A stretch of 64,000 nucleotides of DNA from Biomphalaria glabrata. Taxonomy: Eukaryota; Mollusca; Gastropoda; Planorbidae. The position numbers and the translations under genes were made by a program. Shown one piece after another: positions 1 through 11,509 of this stretch; position 1 is the stretch's first letter; the number at the start of each line of letters is the position of its first letter. The DNA lies in NCBI RefSeq assembly GCF_947242115.1, contig NC_074725.1, positions 30,064,584 to 30,128,583 of the forward strand, given 5' to 3'. The notes below the pieces were generated by a model. That model was not told the origin of the DNA, did not search any database, and saw only the letters and a list, made by a program, of their open reading frames with translations.

Positions 1-52
1 GGGGGGGTCCAATTTAATTTCTCCAAGCTCGTTTCATTGGCGTTATCAACAT

Positions 53-54
<2 letters not shown>

Positions 55-100
<46 letters not shown>

Positions 101-1180
101 CCATCTAGATCCTTTTCTCGCCCTTACTCCTCCCTCCTTATCTCTAGCCTCTTTCACTCTTCCTCTTTTAATGTCTTTCTCTCTCTCTCTCACTCTCTCT
201 CTCTTGCTCTCTAGATCCTTTTCTCGCCCTTACTCCTCCCTCCTTATCTCTAGCCTCTTTTACTCTTCCTCTTTTAATGTCTTTCTCTCTCTCTCTCACT
301 CTCTCTCTCTTGCTCTCTAGATCCTTTTCTCGCCCTTACTCCTCCCTCCTTATCTCTAGCCTCTTTTACTCTTCCTCTTATAATGTCTTTCTCTCTCTCT
401 CTCTCTCTCTTGCACTCTAGATCCTTTTCTCGTCCTTACTCCTCCCTCCCTGTCTCTAGCCTCTAGCCTCTTTCACTCTTCCTCTTTTAATGTCCTTCTC
501 TCTCTCTCTCTCACTCTCTCTTGCTCTCTAGATCCTTTTCTCGTCCTTACTCCTCCCTCCTTATCTCTAGCCTCTTTCACTCTTCCTCTTTTAATGTCTT
601 TCTCTCTCTCTCTCACTCTCTCTCTCTAGCTCTCTAGATCCTTTTCTCGCCCTTACTCCTCCCTCCTTATCTCTAGCCTCTTTTACTCTTCCTCTTTTAA
701 TGTCTTTCTCTCTCTCTCTCACTCTCTCTCTCTTGCTCTCTAGATCCTTTTCTCGCCCTTACTCCTCCCTCCTTATCTCTAGCCTCTTTTACTCTTCCTC
801 TTATAATGTCTTTCTCTCTCTCTCTCTCTCTCTCTTGCACTCTAGATCCTTTTCTCGTCCTTACTCCTCCCTCCCTGTCTCTAGCCTCTAGCCTCTTTCA
901 CTCTTCCTCTTTTAATGTCTTTCTCTCTCTCACTCTCACTCTCTCTTGCTCTCTAGATCCTTTTCTCGTCCTTACTCCTCCCTCCTTATCTCTAGCCTCT
1001 TTCACTCTTCCTCTTTTAATGTCTTTCTCTGTCTCTCTCTCTGTCTCTCTCTCTCTCTCTCGTTTTACTCGCTAGTTCTAGTTCTCTTGTTCTCTTTCTA
1101 ACTCGTTCTCTTTTTTTCTCTCTCTTTCTCTTTAGTTCTCTTTATATATTATCTCTCTCTTTTCATTATATCTTACAAAT
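55..1180. repeat. TC-rich minisatellite with higher-order structure
   Basis: About nine monomers of roughly 100-110 bp, each containing TAGATCCTTTTCTCG followed by a pyrimidine-rich tail and a CTCTCT tract; the motif recurs near 105, 211, 318, 418, 527, 635, 741, 842 and 953. Variant monomers (TATAATG, GCACTCTAG, doubled CCTCTAG) recur about 424 bp apart, so four monomers form a higher-order unit. Serine/leucine-rich open frames here are by-products of the repeat and not genes. Confidence 0.9.
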
Positions 1181-1185
1181 AATCA

Positions 1186-1400
1186 ATGGCTGCCTGGTCG
1201 TGCGGTTAGCGCGCTGAACTGTCGTTCGGATTTAAAGATGGTCCCGGGTTCAAACCCTGCCAGCTCCCATCCCCCGTCGTCCTGCGGGAGGTTTTGGACT
1301 AGGAAGTAAACTATCTTCAACTCTGAAGGAACATCCGAAACATGTAAAACATTTTTACAAACACATGACATCAAAATAATATGCGAAGTACACACACACA
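1186..1400 (+). mobile_element. tRNA-derived SINE, family B
   Basis: The head has a box-A-like stretch (GTGCGGTTAGCGCGC) and a box B (GGTTCAAACCC) of RNA polymerase III promoters. The body (CCTGCGGGAGGTTTTGGACT, then AACATCCGAAACATGTAAAAC) recurs near 59439-59610 (+) and 37555-37722 (-), which defines a family. Confidence 0.75.
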
Positions 1401-1879
1401 CACACTACATACCTTTCCAGTGTCAAACAACTGGACAGTGTCAAACAACTGGACAGTGTCACACGACTTTGACCCCTTTTGTTTACACTAGTGACGCGTG
1501 AGACAGGATTGGGGTCAAAAAGTTACAAAACACGAGAATTCCATGAGGAGAGGGGGAGCTGAGGGTCAATGTGAAGCCCAATGTCTTCACAAGACAAAGC
1601 AGCCTTCTTTTAAGTTTGTTTACAATAGTGGAGTTGTCGGTACTTGACCTCCTAGCTGAAGGCCGGAAGTAACCTATTTAGTCAATGCTTGTAAGAATTC
1701 ATAATGAAATACAAAATTCATAAAGAAAAACAAGAGGATAAAAACGTTTCTTATTCCATATGATGGGAATACAGACTGTAAGAACCCGTTCCTCCCAAGC
1801 GCCATTAGAGCCTACAGGAGTTAGCATGCGTCAACCAAGAAACTTTTAAGTAATAAAATATTTAAACTAAGATACTACC

Positions 1880-2615
1880 GCGCCATTAGGCTGCAAGCTG
1901 TTTCCACAAAGATCCGTCACTGGCAATGTCTGAAGTTTCCTCCCACCTGGTGTCCCCTGTTCTGAGGTCCTCTATGAAAGTGTGGCGCCAAGTTATACGA
2001 GGACGTCCATGTTTGCGCTTTCCTCGTATTGGCCCCCCATGTCATCGCAACTCTTGGTATGCGTAGTTCATTTTGTAGGAGAACATGCCCCGCAAACCTC
2101 ATGCGACGCTCTGTCAGTTCACAGTTCGGCATAGGATTTCCTTGTTTGAGATCCGATCTCTATAACTGACTCTTAAAATCCGTCTTAGCCATTTTTTGCT
2201 GAGCCACATTTAGTCTCTTCTCAATTTTGGCAGAAGACTTCCATGTCTCACATGCATATGCTGCTGTTGGGATGGCGATTGTGTTGAGAAGGTGTATTTT
2301 TGTCTCAAGTCCAATGGCTTGGCTTGCCCAAATAGACTACAGCCGATAGAAAATGCTCCCTGCCTATCCTATGCGACATACTAACTCATGGCTGGTATCC
2401 CCCATCGTTTGTTATTAAGCTGCTTAGGTATTTGAACTTGTCCAACTCTTCAAGCTCTGACTCGCCAAGTCTGACGGGGGCACCCTATGCCTTTATTCCA
2501 CTCGCACAATTTTAGTCTTTTCCAAGTTGATGCGGAAGCCAACTTTGGGTGCCTCTCTATCTAGCCTCTCCGTCATTTCTTGTAAGCATTTATTTGTAGA
2601 GCCGAGTAGCAAGAA
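1880..2615 (-). mobile_element. LINE fragment (reverse transcriptase end and C-terminal part)
   Basis: Read on the minus strand, the segment first gives a reverse-transcriptase-like tail (motif INLEKTKIV), then a patch like YACETW, then RRMRFAGHVL, all typical of non-LTR retrotransposon polyproteins. The frame is broken by several stops and frame changes, so this is a dead fragment. The clade is not assigned. Confidence 0.7.
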
Positions 2616-2694
2616 AGTAAAGTTGAGAGAGAAAATGAAAAGAGGAAGAGAAACGAAGAAATGTGGTGTAGATATAATGGAACATAAAGGGTTC

Positions 2695-2885
2695 AGAGCT
2701 TGTAAAGACCTTCCTTCAGAGAACAGTACCAGGAAAAAGAAGAGGAAGATAGAGAGAGAGATGGGAAGACTCACCAGTAAATGAAATTCTATCCAAGGCA
2801 AATGACAGAAAGGAATGGAGATAGGCGGTAGACAGATCTTGTGTGGTGCCCCAACGGTCCGACAGACTAAGGGATAGGTGAAAGA
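2695..2885 (+). mobile_element. LINE 3' tail fragment (GKRRRGRQ-type), decayed
   Basis: It resembles the better copies at 5830-6075 and 48085-48525: ACCTTCCTTCAGAGAACAGT, a purine-rich stretch, then GTGGTGCCCCAACGGTCCGA and GACTAAGGGATAGG. In the better copies this encodes the basic C-terminal end of a LINE ORF. Here the frame is lost. Confidence 0.65.
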
Positions 2886-2993
2886 GAAAGATATTACAAG
2901 ACGGTGAAAAAAGGGGGAGGATTCGGGTGGAATTTCGAAATAAATAAACATAGACAAGGTCAAGGACGCCATCTTGAACGATCATTGTTGCCA

Positions 2994-3175
2994 ATGGACC
3001 TCATTCACCAATCGTAAACAAACAACATTTAGTCATGTGATCTTATTGATAAAACAACGAAAAAACTGTCACGTGACAACCATCATGAATTAAACATGAG
3101 ATCGTAAATTATATAGAAGAGATAGAGCACCACGTGCTAAATGTTGTTTGTTTACGATTGGTGAATGAGGTCCAT
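2994..3175. mobile_element. MITE with long, near-perfect terminal inverted repeats
   Basis: The ends are inverted copies of each other over about 39 bp (2994-3032 against 3137-3175), starting AATGGACCTCATTCACC. The about 100-bp interior has no coding potential. No convincing target-site duplication was seen, so the superfamily is open. Confidence 0.75.
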
Positions 3176-3429
3176 TCGGCCGATAAAATATAAGCTTACA
3201 AGTGTTGATTCTATGGTGCTGCACACTGTTCACAAATTATGGTATGGTTTTACACTAAACGACTTCGCCTTATATCAATACTTTCCTATTCTCTTTTACA
3301 CTAAAAAAAATAAAAAGTTGGCTTGGTAAGGACTTGCCTCAAAGTAGGAAAACAAAATATTTTTAAAAATGTTAAATAAAAAGAAAAAAGAGCTTACCTA
3401 AAGGGGAAGAACTCCGTCCTTAAAATTAT

Positions 3430-3895
3430 ATCTACCAATAAGCTATTTCCCTTATTCAATATGAAACAAAATAATTAATTACCAATAATTAATTAGCGAA
3501 TTGAGTATTTTATTTTTTGAATTGCGCTTTTGTTAGGTAAACTAAATAATTGTTTAAGGTATCAACTTTAACGGAGAATGCGTGATGGAGAAATAGCGTT
3601 AACAATTATTTAAGGGGACTAAACCCAACAAATGTAGCCATATATATTAATACTGAAGTATTAGCTCCCCTTGTTGCTATTAAACAAAATAATGAATTAC
3701 CAGTAATTAATTGTCTAATTGGTTACTTTTTTAAATTGATTCATGTCTTGACTATGTCAATGAATAATTGTGCGAAGTTTCAGCTTGATCCGAGATTGGG
3801 TGTGGGAGAAATAATGTGTACACACATTTTACCAGACAGACAGAGTTGATATAAGCTTTGTAAAAAGCAAACAAACAATACCGGTAACTCATTCA
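3430..3895 (-). repeat. Dispersed repeat R1 copy
   Basis: AT-rich element with GATCCGAGATTGGGTGTGGG, AATAATTGTGCGAAGTTTCA, repeated TTAATTA blocks, and a CAGACAGACAGAGTTGATATAA end. At least ten copies lie in this window, in both orientations. No coding potential; class unknown. Confidence 0.6.
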
Positions 3896-4318
3896 GTAAG
3901 CTTGTCATGCATTTACTACAATTGTAAGAAAAAATATAACTCTATCCTTCAGGTACTACAGTTAAATATATGCCAAGCAGGGGACATAACTGTATAAAGG
4001 ATAGGCTATTACAAGACTACCATTCCGCTAATGCGTGACGCAAGAGAGTCAACCTCGACTTCGTTTCATTAAATCAGGGGCCGTAATTCTAACCCTTGTC
4101 GCTTCTGAGACAAGCACTGCTCATTAAATCTATTTATTCAGTGGCTCGCCCCCCCCCCTATCTCCCACTCTATTTGGGGCATTCGTTCACTTTCACTTTA
4201 AAAAGCCGCGTTACCTGGTCACACGCTGGTATTGGGTCTTGAAGTTGTCACTTTATCTGATGACGGGTCTTGTTAACATACTCGGATGTCCTCACTAGAG
4301 GCCTTAGAGGGGTTAGAA

Positions 4319-4522
4319 CAGCGGTTCTCAACCTTTTATGCTCGGCGACCCCTTTTTACAATCCCCCACTCTTCCGCGACCTCCGCACACACACACACAC
4401 ACACATACAGCAATAGAAGAATAGACAATAACAATCCTTATTTTCGATGGTCTTAGGCGACCCCTGGCAAATCGTCAATCGACTCCCAAGGGGGGTCGCG
4501 ACCCACAGGTTGAGAACCTCTG
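4319..4522. mobile_element. SPIN-like hAT MITE, copy 1
   Basis: 204-bp element with ends CAGCGGTTCTCAACC and GGTTGAGAACCTCTG, flanked by the perfect 8-bp duplication GGTTAGAA (4311-4318 and 4523-4530). An 8-bp target duplication with CAG-type ends is the hallmark of hAT transposons, and the ends match the SPIN family described in tetrapods and pond snails. It has no transposase. It seems to have landed inside the LINE fragment that continues at 4540. Confidence 0.9.
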
Positions 4523-4539
4523 GGTTAGAAGAAGGTGTC

Positions 4540-5160
4540 AGACGGGTATGGGGTGTCCTCGCGGTCGGAGGGCGTCTACTACGATTCGGAGTGAACATTA
4601 CCTTACAATGGGTGCCCGCCCATTGTGGAAGTGGTCAGTCACGATTTGGCGGACCACCTCGCAAAAAAAACGCGGTCGCGACGTCACTCGAGCATGATGA
4701 GCCGTGCACTTACCAAAGTGTCCGATCCCCGATCCCTGGCCGACAAACGTTTGTTGGCGCTTTGGTACGATGGCTGGGATTCTTCGGATAAGGGCCGTGA
4801 GCTCCACAGGGCCCAGAAGTGGACCAGACAAAAGAGATGCGTGGTGGCAACCTAATTGTGCGGAACAGGCGGTCCTAGCCCAGTTCCGAGTCGGACACTA
4901 TCCAATTGGTGTTTACTTCGGACGGTGGAGGGAAAGCTACGACACACGGTGCCGCCACTGAATGGAGGACGACGAGACAATAAAACACATTTTTTATGAA
5001 TGCAGAGTTCTGCACGAAAGACGATTGGGACAGGGATTTGATAGAGAGATAACTGGTACATGTCGGACACTAAGGCTGTCCTTGTAGGGGACAGGGCGAC
5101 CTTAAGACTCACTGCTCGCTTCCCTTTCACGTGCTCTAAGGGGGTAATTCTCAGCATGGT
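4540..5160 (+). mobile_element. LINE fragment with RNase H domain
   Basis: Adjacent plus-strand frames give ITLQWVPAHCG and ADHLAKKTRS, the end of an RNase H domain as in I/R1-type LINEs, then a Cys/His-rich end (CRHxMEDDETIKHIFYECR). At least two frame changes and stops separate the pieces. The upstream part is interrupted by the SPIN-like MITE at 4319-4522. Confidence 0.75.
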
Positions 5161-5169
5161 TCGCTACCA

Positions 5170-5820
5170 ATGGGGTTTATGATTCGGTGGCGGTAGCCAG
5201 TGGGGCGCACTGATGACACGTAGTCTGTCAACACTTCTCTGGCAGCCCTGCTCCCTACCTCCCCGATAAACAGACACAATTATTTTTTTGTTAAAGTAAA
5301 GAATCTGTAAGGAACAACGAAGCTCCAATTACCATTTATATCAAGGGATTACCAGTGACTTTAATTTGGTTTGGTTTGCTTTGCATACATATTTTATTAC
5401 TCATTTATTTATCACAATAGACATTTAACTATGACGCTGGAGAGCGGGTCAAACGTAAAAGTCACTACTGTGTTTATGAAGTTACAATTTGCTAACTCTG
5501 TATCTGATAGAAGTTAAACTACCTGTGACAAAATTCTATACCTTTTTCGTTATTCTATAACTTTAAACAAGTGAAGTCAACTTGATATAAATGGTAATTT
5601 ACACTTTGTTGTTTCCCGTTGTGTTACTTACTACAATATAAAAAAAAAAATTGAGCGGAAAAAAAAAAGGCCAAAAGTATAGAAATAGATGCACTGATTT
5701 TGGACTTTGTTAATCAAAAGGCCAAAAAATGAAATTTTAGTAAATGATTGTGACATCTATTTAATTATAACTGATTTAAATAAAGCTAGAGTTTTGCTAA
5801 CTGTGGTGGAAAAAAACGCA
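5170..5820. other. AT-rich spacer, nothing recognised
   Basis: No coding potential, RNA gene or repeat structure was recognised here apart from short A-runs around 5640-5670. Confidence 0.5.
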
Positions 5821-5829
5821 AGCTCAAAA

Positions 5830-6075
5830 TCTATGGCCATATTACAAGATCTTCGGGGCTCGCCAAGACCTTCCTTCAGGGAACAGTACCAGGAAAAAAA
5901 AGAAGAGGCAGACAGAGAAAGCGATGGGAGGACAGCATAAAAGAATGGACGAGCCTTCCATTGAAAGAGGTTCTAAACAAGGCAAAAAAGGACAGGGAGG
6001 AATGGAGAAAGACGGTCGACGAGTCTTGCTTGGTGCCCCAACTGTCCAACAGACTAAGGGATAGGCAAAGAGTTT
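5830..6075 (+). mobile_element. LINE 3' tail fragment (GKRRRGRQ-type)
   Basis: Plus-strand frames read like a LINE C terminus (EWTSLPLKEVLNKAKKDREE, then VDESCLVPQLSN), ending near GACTAAGGGATAGG. It aligns to the copies at 48085-48525 (+) and 32580-32820 (-). It is frame-broken and truncated at the 5' end. Confidence 0.75.
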
Positions 6076-6239
6076 TGTTCAATGTTTACTATTTGGACAC
6101 ACAGAAGGTTTATATATATATATATATATATTTTTTCGTGATCGAAGATGAGCACATTTTCTCATTTCCTATGGACTCGAAGATGACTGTAAAGACCATT
6201 CCTCGCATTCAACATGGGAGATATAAATGTGGCTTGCGC

Positions 6240-6690
6240 GGATGAAAATTTATTGTATTAAAGTTGGGGGACAATATTGAGTGCATAGTTATTTTGTTTA
6301 TTTGAAACAACTTTTAGTTGTTTAGTTCTGTGAGAAGTTGTACAAACATTAAGACAAGTTTATTTCAACGGAGTCCTGACTGAATCAAACGTAAGGATTT
6401 TATTCCCTGGAAAATATACCGATACATACAGGCTGCTCGATAAGTTTTGCCACACACTAAATTCGTCTTAATGGAAAAAAGGGGGCCCACCAACATAATC
6501 TTGAACCCGGGCCCACGGGTACCTTGCTACGCCACTGCATATATTCCCAACCTGTGACCGCAGCTGTGCATCAAGGATTGGCCTTACTGACTCTTTTGAG
6601 CCCTTCAAATAATAAAAACCCGGGCCATCGGGTACCTTGCTAGGCCACTGCATATATGCCCAACCTGTGACCGAAGCTGTGCATCAAGGA
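6240..6690. mobile_element. Right end of a non-autonomous hAT-like element, with end duplicated
   Basis: The segment 6280-6535 matches 12720-12990 and 13915-14068, the same family as the element at 12607-14068. The terminal part (GGGTACCTTGCTACGCCACTG) and about 80 bp of flank occur twice in tandem, ending near 6538 and 6656. The left end was not located. Confidence 0.55.
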
Positions 6691-6899
6691 CTGGCCTCTT
6701 TAGCCACACAAGACGTTGCACAGGGAAATGATTCAGCATGATCAGACCATGAAACTATCAGACAATCGATCATATGGGAAAGACAATAAAAACATGGGCG
6801 ATCTAAACAGTTTATCTATAAAACAAAAATCATGAAACGAAGCAAAATGTACACAAAATCGTATAGGCCCACATTCGTTATTATGTTATAAATTACAGA

Positions 6900-7120
6900 C
6901 GTTCCTTCAATAGATGAGATAATTGCGTCCTAAGCGTATTCATGCATGTTAATAAGAGACTTAAACTCATCTAAGTAGATTGTTTTCCTGGCTGATTCAG
7001 GTAACCCGCTCCATGCTTTAATGCACTATAGAAGGAGCACTTATACGAATTAGTCCAAGCATATGGAATAAGAAATGTGTCTTGTTAGTAATATTAGGCC
7101 TTTACTAAATAAAGTGTTTC
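6900..7120 (-). mobile_element. LINE 3' tail (FLVPYART-type), decayed
   Basis: On the minus strand it matches the 3' end of the LINE at 8860-9530: the reverse complements of the CATGCATGTTAATAAGAGAC and CTGGCTGATTCAGG segments encode ExARKT and the trailing sequence. It is heavily decayed. Confidence 0.6.
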
Positions 7121-7939
7121 CGAGATGAAGAGGCTTAGCAGTCTTACTGAGAATCTTAAAGGTAAGGTCCTCCCATTTTACACCCTCCCTCTATTAGTTT
7201 GTCCAGCAGATAATGACATCCTTATGTGTGTGGCCACGATCTAGATCCAGATGTTTACTATGTAGAGAGAAAAAAAAGTCCCTAAAGCCCTACTTATTTT
7301 GTACGTAGCAGGTCACTTAAGTCAGAATATTAACACGGCTACAGGTCCACAACGACAACGAATGACCTAATGTTATGCGGTCAATGACCTATACGAATAC
7401 CTGGACATGTAAAGGCTATCTGATAATCTCTTTAGCACGGAGCAAATGTTTACAATCAATGACGTCACACGTCCAGTTGCGGGGCTGTATTAAATTACTA
7501 TATCTTTTTATAGTTAATCAACAAACATAGACTCTAATATCAATTTTCTGGTTCTGTTTTACTTCCAATTATTAGTACTCGGAGCCCTAGCCCTTTTAGT
7601 ACTCTGAGCAGTGTTAGTACTTTGAGCCATATTAGTATACAAAGCCCTATAAATAGACTTTAAAATCTACATAACTTTTTAAGTACAATCTGAATATAAT
7701 GCTGAGCATGGAGGGCGCCTGGCCACCTGTGTTTGTGCGAATGTTGAACGATTGTAAAACGTTGCTTCGCCTGAAAAATATCAAACTAAATATAGAACTT
7801 TCTGAAATCATGCGTTCTGTCCCTTGTGTAGCTTTCTGACGTGTTGTAGCCTATTGGTTGGTGTGAAGCCAGCATATCACTCTAATTGCTGATTGGCAAA
7901 ATGAACTAGACTTGCCCCATAAAATGTCAGTCCTTTAAA

Positions 7940-8300
7940 GGAACCATAGTGTTTAGCTTGTATATAGAGTCTTATAGTGTCTGTCTTAGTGCCGTCCACA
8001 ACTTTTACAAAGCTTATATCAACCTATTCTGTCTGTCTGTCTGTCTGGTTAAAAGTTTGTACACGTTATTTCTTCCACACCCAATCTCGGATCAAGTTGA
8101 AAGTTTGAACAATTATTTATTGTACCTGACAAAACATGAATCATTTTAAAAATTAACCAAATAGTCAAATTAATTATTGGTAATTAATTAATTAAATGTA
8201 TTGTTTGGTAATAAATAAGGTAAATAATGTCTACATTATTGAGATATTTAGCTGTAAGTGCGGAGTTCTTCCCCCTTGATACGCCCCTTTGTAATTTTTA
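7940..8300 (+). repeat. Dispersed repeat R1 copy
   Basis: It shares CAAAGCTTATATCAACC, a CTGTCTGTCTGTCTGG run, TTTCTTCCACACCCAATCTC and the TTAATTATTGGTAATTAATT block with other R1 copies. No coding potential. Confidence 0.6.
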
Positions 8301-8859
8301 TTTTTTATTTTGCTTGTTTTGAATTAAACACGCACCATTCCACGTTAAACCCACGTTCCGCACATGTGCTTCCAACGTTTGACCAAAAGAGTAAAATAAA
8401 ATAGGAATTGAAAAAAAAAAAAAAAAAAAGTTCTAAGCTCCAAGTTTCGAACTCGGGACATCTGTGGGTCACTACGAGCTCTATCCTTTACAGCGCCCAT
8501 CAAAAATATTTACCCAAAATGACTCCCCCCATTACGAGGGACCACGTATTCCGGCCTTTATATGGACCACGAATGTTGACACTCTACAAGCTAAAAAAAA
8601 AAATACATGAACACATTCTTTTGTTTCATGATGTTTCTATCGATCTCATGGAATCAATATCCGGAATCAATAAATACTTCTATAACACGCCCTATTATAT
8701 TGGGCGTGAGCTAGAACGAATGCTATTTTTAGCCATGTGACCCTCACGTCGGTCACGTGCACTTTCATCACATGCTAGGAATGTTGGGATATATTTTTCT
8801 GTGGTCTGCTGATGATGCATTCTAGATCTAGTATAAAAGCCAAAAGTATCAACCCAAAA

Positions 8860-9535
8860 ATAAATCAAGGGACTTTTTAAACTGCCATGGAATCCACATA
8901 TTGATGAAACTATAAAAAAAAAAAAAAAAAGCCTTAGGATTTATTAAAAAGAAATTTCTATAAATCAAATGAGAACATAAAACTAAAATGTTATTTAACC
9001 TTGGTTAGGCCAATAATAGAATATGCATCCTCCGTTTGGGATCCCTCAACTCAAGATAACATTAAGAAACTAAAACAGACACAAAATAGAGCAGTGAGAT
9101 TCATAACAAACAAATATTCACACTTAACTAGAGTAACACCTTTAGTAAAATCTCTAAATTTAGAAAGCCTTCAGGACAGAAGACTCAAAAGTAAAGTAGC
9201 AATTATACATAAAACACTGAACCATAATCTTCAATATACAAAAACAAAATTTAATAAAATACTCAGAAAGACACAAAGATAAAGGCACATTCCTCGTCCC
9301 ATATGCTAGGACAAAGTTGTACAAATACTCCTTCTTCCCTAGTGCTATTAGAGCATGGAATGGGTTGCCTGAGCTAGCCAGGAAAACCAGAGACTTGGCA
9401 GAATTTAGGCCTAAGTCATTGGTTAATATGCATGACTAAATGCATGACGCGTAGGACGTAATCATCTTCTTTTTTGAAGTAACGTCTGTATTACATAAGA
9501 TAAGATAAGAAGATTATTGGTTATAGAATATTACT
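8860..9535 (+). mobile_element. LINE 3' end with reverse-transcriptase C terminus
   Basis: The frame at 9001-9282 gives RPIIEYASSVWDPS and NRAVRFITNKYS, a common C-terminal block of CR1/jockey-type LINE polyproteins. A frame change near 9270 leads into FLVPYARTKLY and RAWNGLPELARKTRDLAEFR, ending with a stop near 9437. An A-run near 8913 disrupts the upstream frame (LGFIKK). The 3' end carries a TAAGATAAGATAAG tail. Related tails lie at 6900, 17220, 19670, 42340 and 55680. Confidence 0.85.
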
Positions 9536-10199
9536 GACGTCCTGTCATTGTATGAATAAAGCACAGAACTACAAATATGTGTCGTCATAGTGCCCTGTCA
9601 TGTTCCAACTTTTTGAATATTTCTGAAACACTCAGGAACTTAGGTCTTGTCTGCTTCCCTATCTTTCCAAAAACCCAAATCCAACATATGAAAAGATACG
9701 GATAAAGAATTTTCTCTTTCAAAGGGTTACAAATTTCAGACCTGTAAGAGATGTGTCCATGCCATTTGTCATAAACGATTGGAGAGAAATTTAATTAAGA
9801 CTCGTCTACTTAATATCGATAAGTCAATATGTTTGTCCAGAGTAAAAATGTTCGGAGTAAAGAGACAAATTAACGATTTTGTTTTTAAAGTAAATTCGTA
9901 TATCTAAAAACTTGAGGTCCTGATTTACAACAGGGCAGGCTTAACCCTCAAAGGTTTGCATCTACAAATTATTATATTAAAAACTTTTGAAAACATGCAT
10001 TCTTAATATTAAAAAAAAAAAAAGGAAAGCGAGATAAAATGCACAAGTAGGCCTGCTCTAATGTGTCTTTACACTATAATCACTCAAATCCACTGTCCGT
10101 AAAACTTCAAAAGAGGTTGGGGGTCTTCTTTGAAACGGGGCCTCGACTTACTTAAATCTCTACGTGTTAAATACGTATTATTATTATTATTATTGTACA

Positions 10200-10615
10200 A
10201 AGAAGAGGATGTGAATATTATGGAGTGTGTGTTTCTATCGTGGCAGTGAGAAGACGTCAGCGAATGATTGGTGGCTATGCAATGTGAATGATGCAAGATA
10301 AGCGTCAGTGTCGTAAGCTGTCTTGTATAGGCCAGACTACTCCAGAATGTCAGAGTGAAAAGACGTGTGTTTGTAGTGAATTAGATTCAAAACACAATTT
10401 TATAGTATTACTAAAAGTCTTCCACATTTATTTAATGTACCTCAAGTCGAATTAGTCTATTCTATATTCATTATATTGTAATAAAAATTATATATAGTAT
10501 TGCTCACAAAAGAAGTTATTCAAGTTATTTTAAGTTGTATAAGTTAAGATATAATACGCCTACAGCGGTATAGTTGTCTCTGGTCTAGCAGCAGTCTGGT
10601 GCTTAAGGTCAACAA
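10200..10615 (+). repeat. Dispersed about 400-bp repeat, possibly a solo LTR
   Basis: It matches 60026-60440 along most of its length (GGTGGCTATG, CCAGAATGT, AAGACGTG, GAAGTTATTCAAGTTATTTT). It contains an AATAAA signal and ends near CAACA. A solo LTR is one reading, but no clear flanking duplication was seen; age unknown. Confidence 0.4.
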
Positions 10616-10703
10616 ACGTGGACAGCAATGAAGAAAAGCTTTTTTGTTTCACATTCACATGTACTTTAACAAAGCCGTCTTTCCACTTGAAAAGACCCTA
10701 AGC

Positions 10704-10901
10704 CAGGGGTCTCAACCTGTGGGTCGTGACACCTTGGGGGGTGGATTGACGATTTGCCAGGGGTCGCCAAAGACCATCGAAAATATGGATTGTTTTTGTC
10801 TATTCTTCTTTTGCTTTGTGTGTGTGGAGAGGGGGGGGGGTCGCGGCCGAGTGGGGGATTCTTAAATGGGGTCGCCGAGCTTAAAAGGTTGAGAACCGCT
10901 G
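10704..10901. mobile_element. SPIN-like hAT MITE, copy 2
   Basis: 198-bp element in the opposite orientation to copy 1. It starts CAGGGGTCTCAACCTGTGGG, ends GGTTGAGAACCGCTG, and is flanked by the perfect 8-bp duplication CCCTAAGC. No transposase coding. Confidence 0.9.
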
Positions 10902-11310
10902 CCCTAAGCTATTTAAGATATCTGGCCCTTTTGTGACCCATTATATGCCTAAGTCCAGATATCGTATGTTAGTTCTTGTGTTGCCTCTAAGTAAAGCCGG
11001 CCCTGTACTTTAGTGCCGCTATTGTGAGGTCCATTCTAATCATAGCACAAAGATCGATAGGTCTATATATTATTTTAATACAACTTTAAACCAAAATTAC
11101 ATTAAAAATTTTGAATTCAGTTGTTTACACGTAGATCTAGATCTATGACCTATTGGTCTTTTTAGATCTATTTTTAAAGCAGAAAAAACAAAAGTCATAT
11201 TATAATACCGTCCACTTAGCGAGACATACACAGAAGCATATATACTATATATATTAAAGTATTACCCTGTTTAAAAATTACTCCATCTTGGCTACATAAA
11301 ACCACTAGAC

Positions 11311-11496
11311 CAGACCTTTTAAGCTCGGCGACCCCATTTTACAATCCCCCACTCTGCCGCGACCCCCCCCCCCCCCCACATACAGCAATAGAAGAGTAGA
11401 TAATAACAATCCATATTTTCAATGGTCTTAAGCGACCCCTGGCAAATGGTCAATCGACCCCTAAGTGGATCGCGGTCCACAGGATCAGAACCCCTG
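11311..11496. mobile_element. SPIN-like hAT MITE, copy 3
   Basis: 186-bp element in the same orientation as copy 1, with a degraded left end (CAGACCTTTTAAGCTCGGCG) and a perfect 8-bp flanking duplication CACTAGAC. It contains a long C-run. Confidence 0.88.
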
Positions 11497-11509
11497 CACT
11501 AGACTTTCA

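Noticed and set aside
700-1075. Ser/Leu-rich open frames in the TC-rich region
   Set aside because: They follow the satellite unit and have no other protein features.
8415-8500. tRNA-like sequence on the minus strand (CCGAGTTCGAAACTTGG)
   Set aside because: Only a T-arm-like hairpin is convincing; no full cloverleaf.
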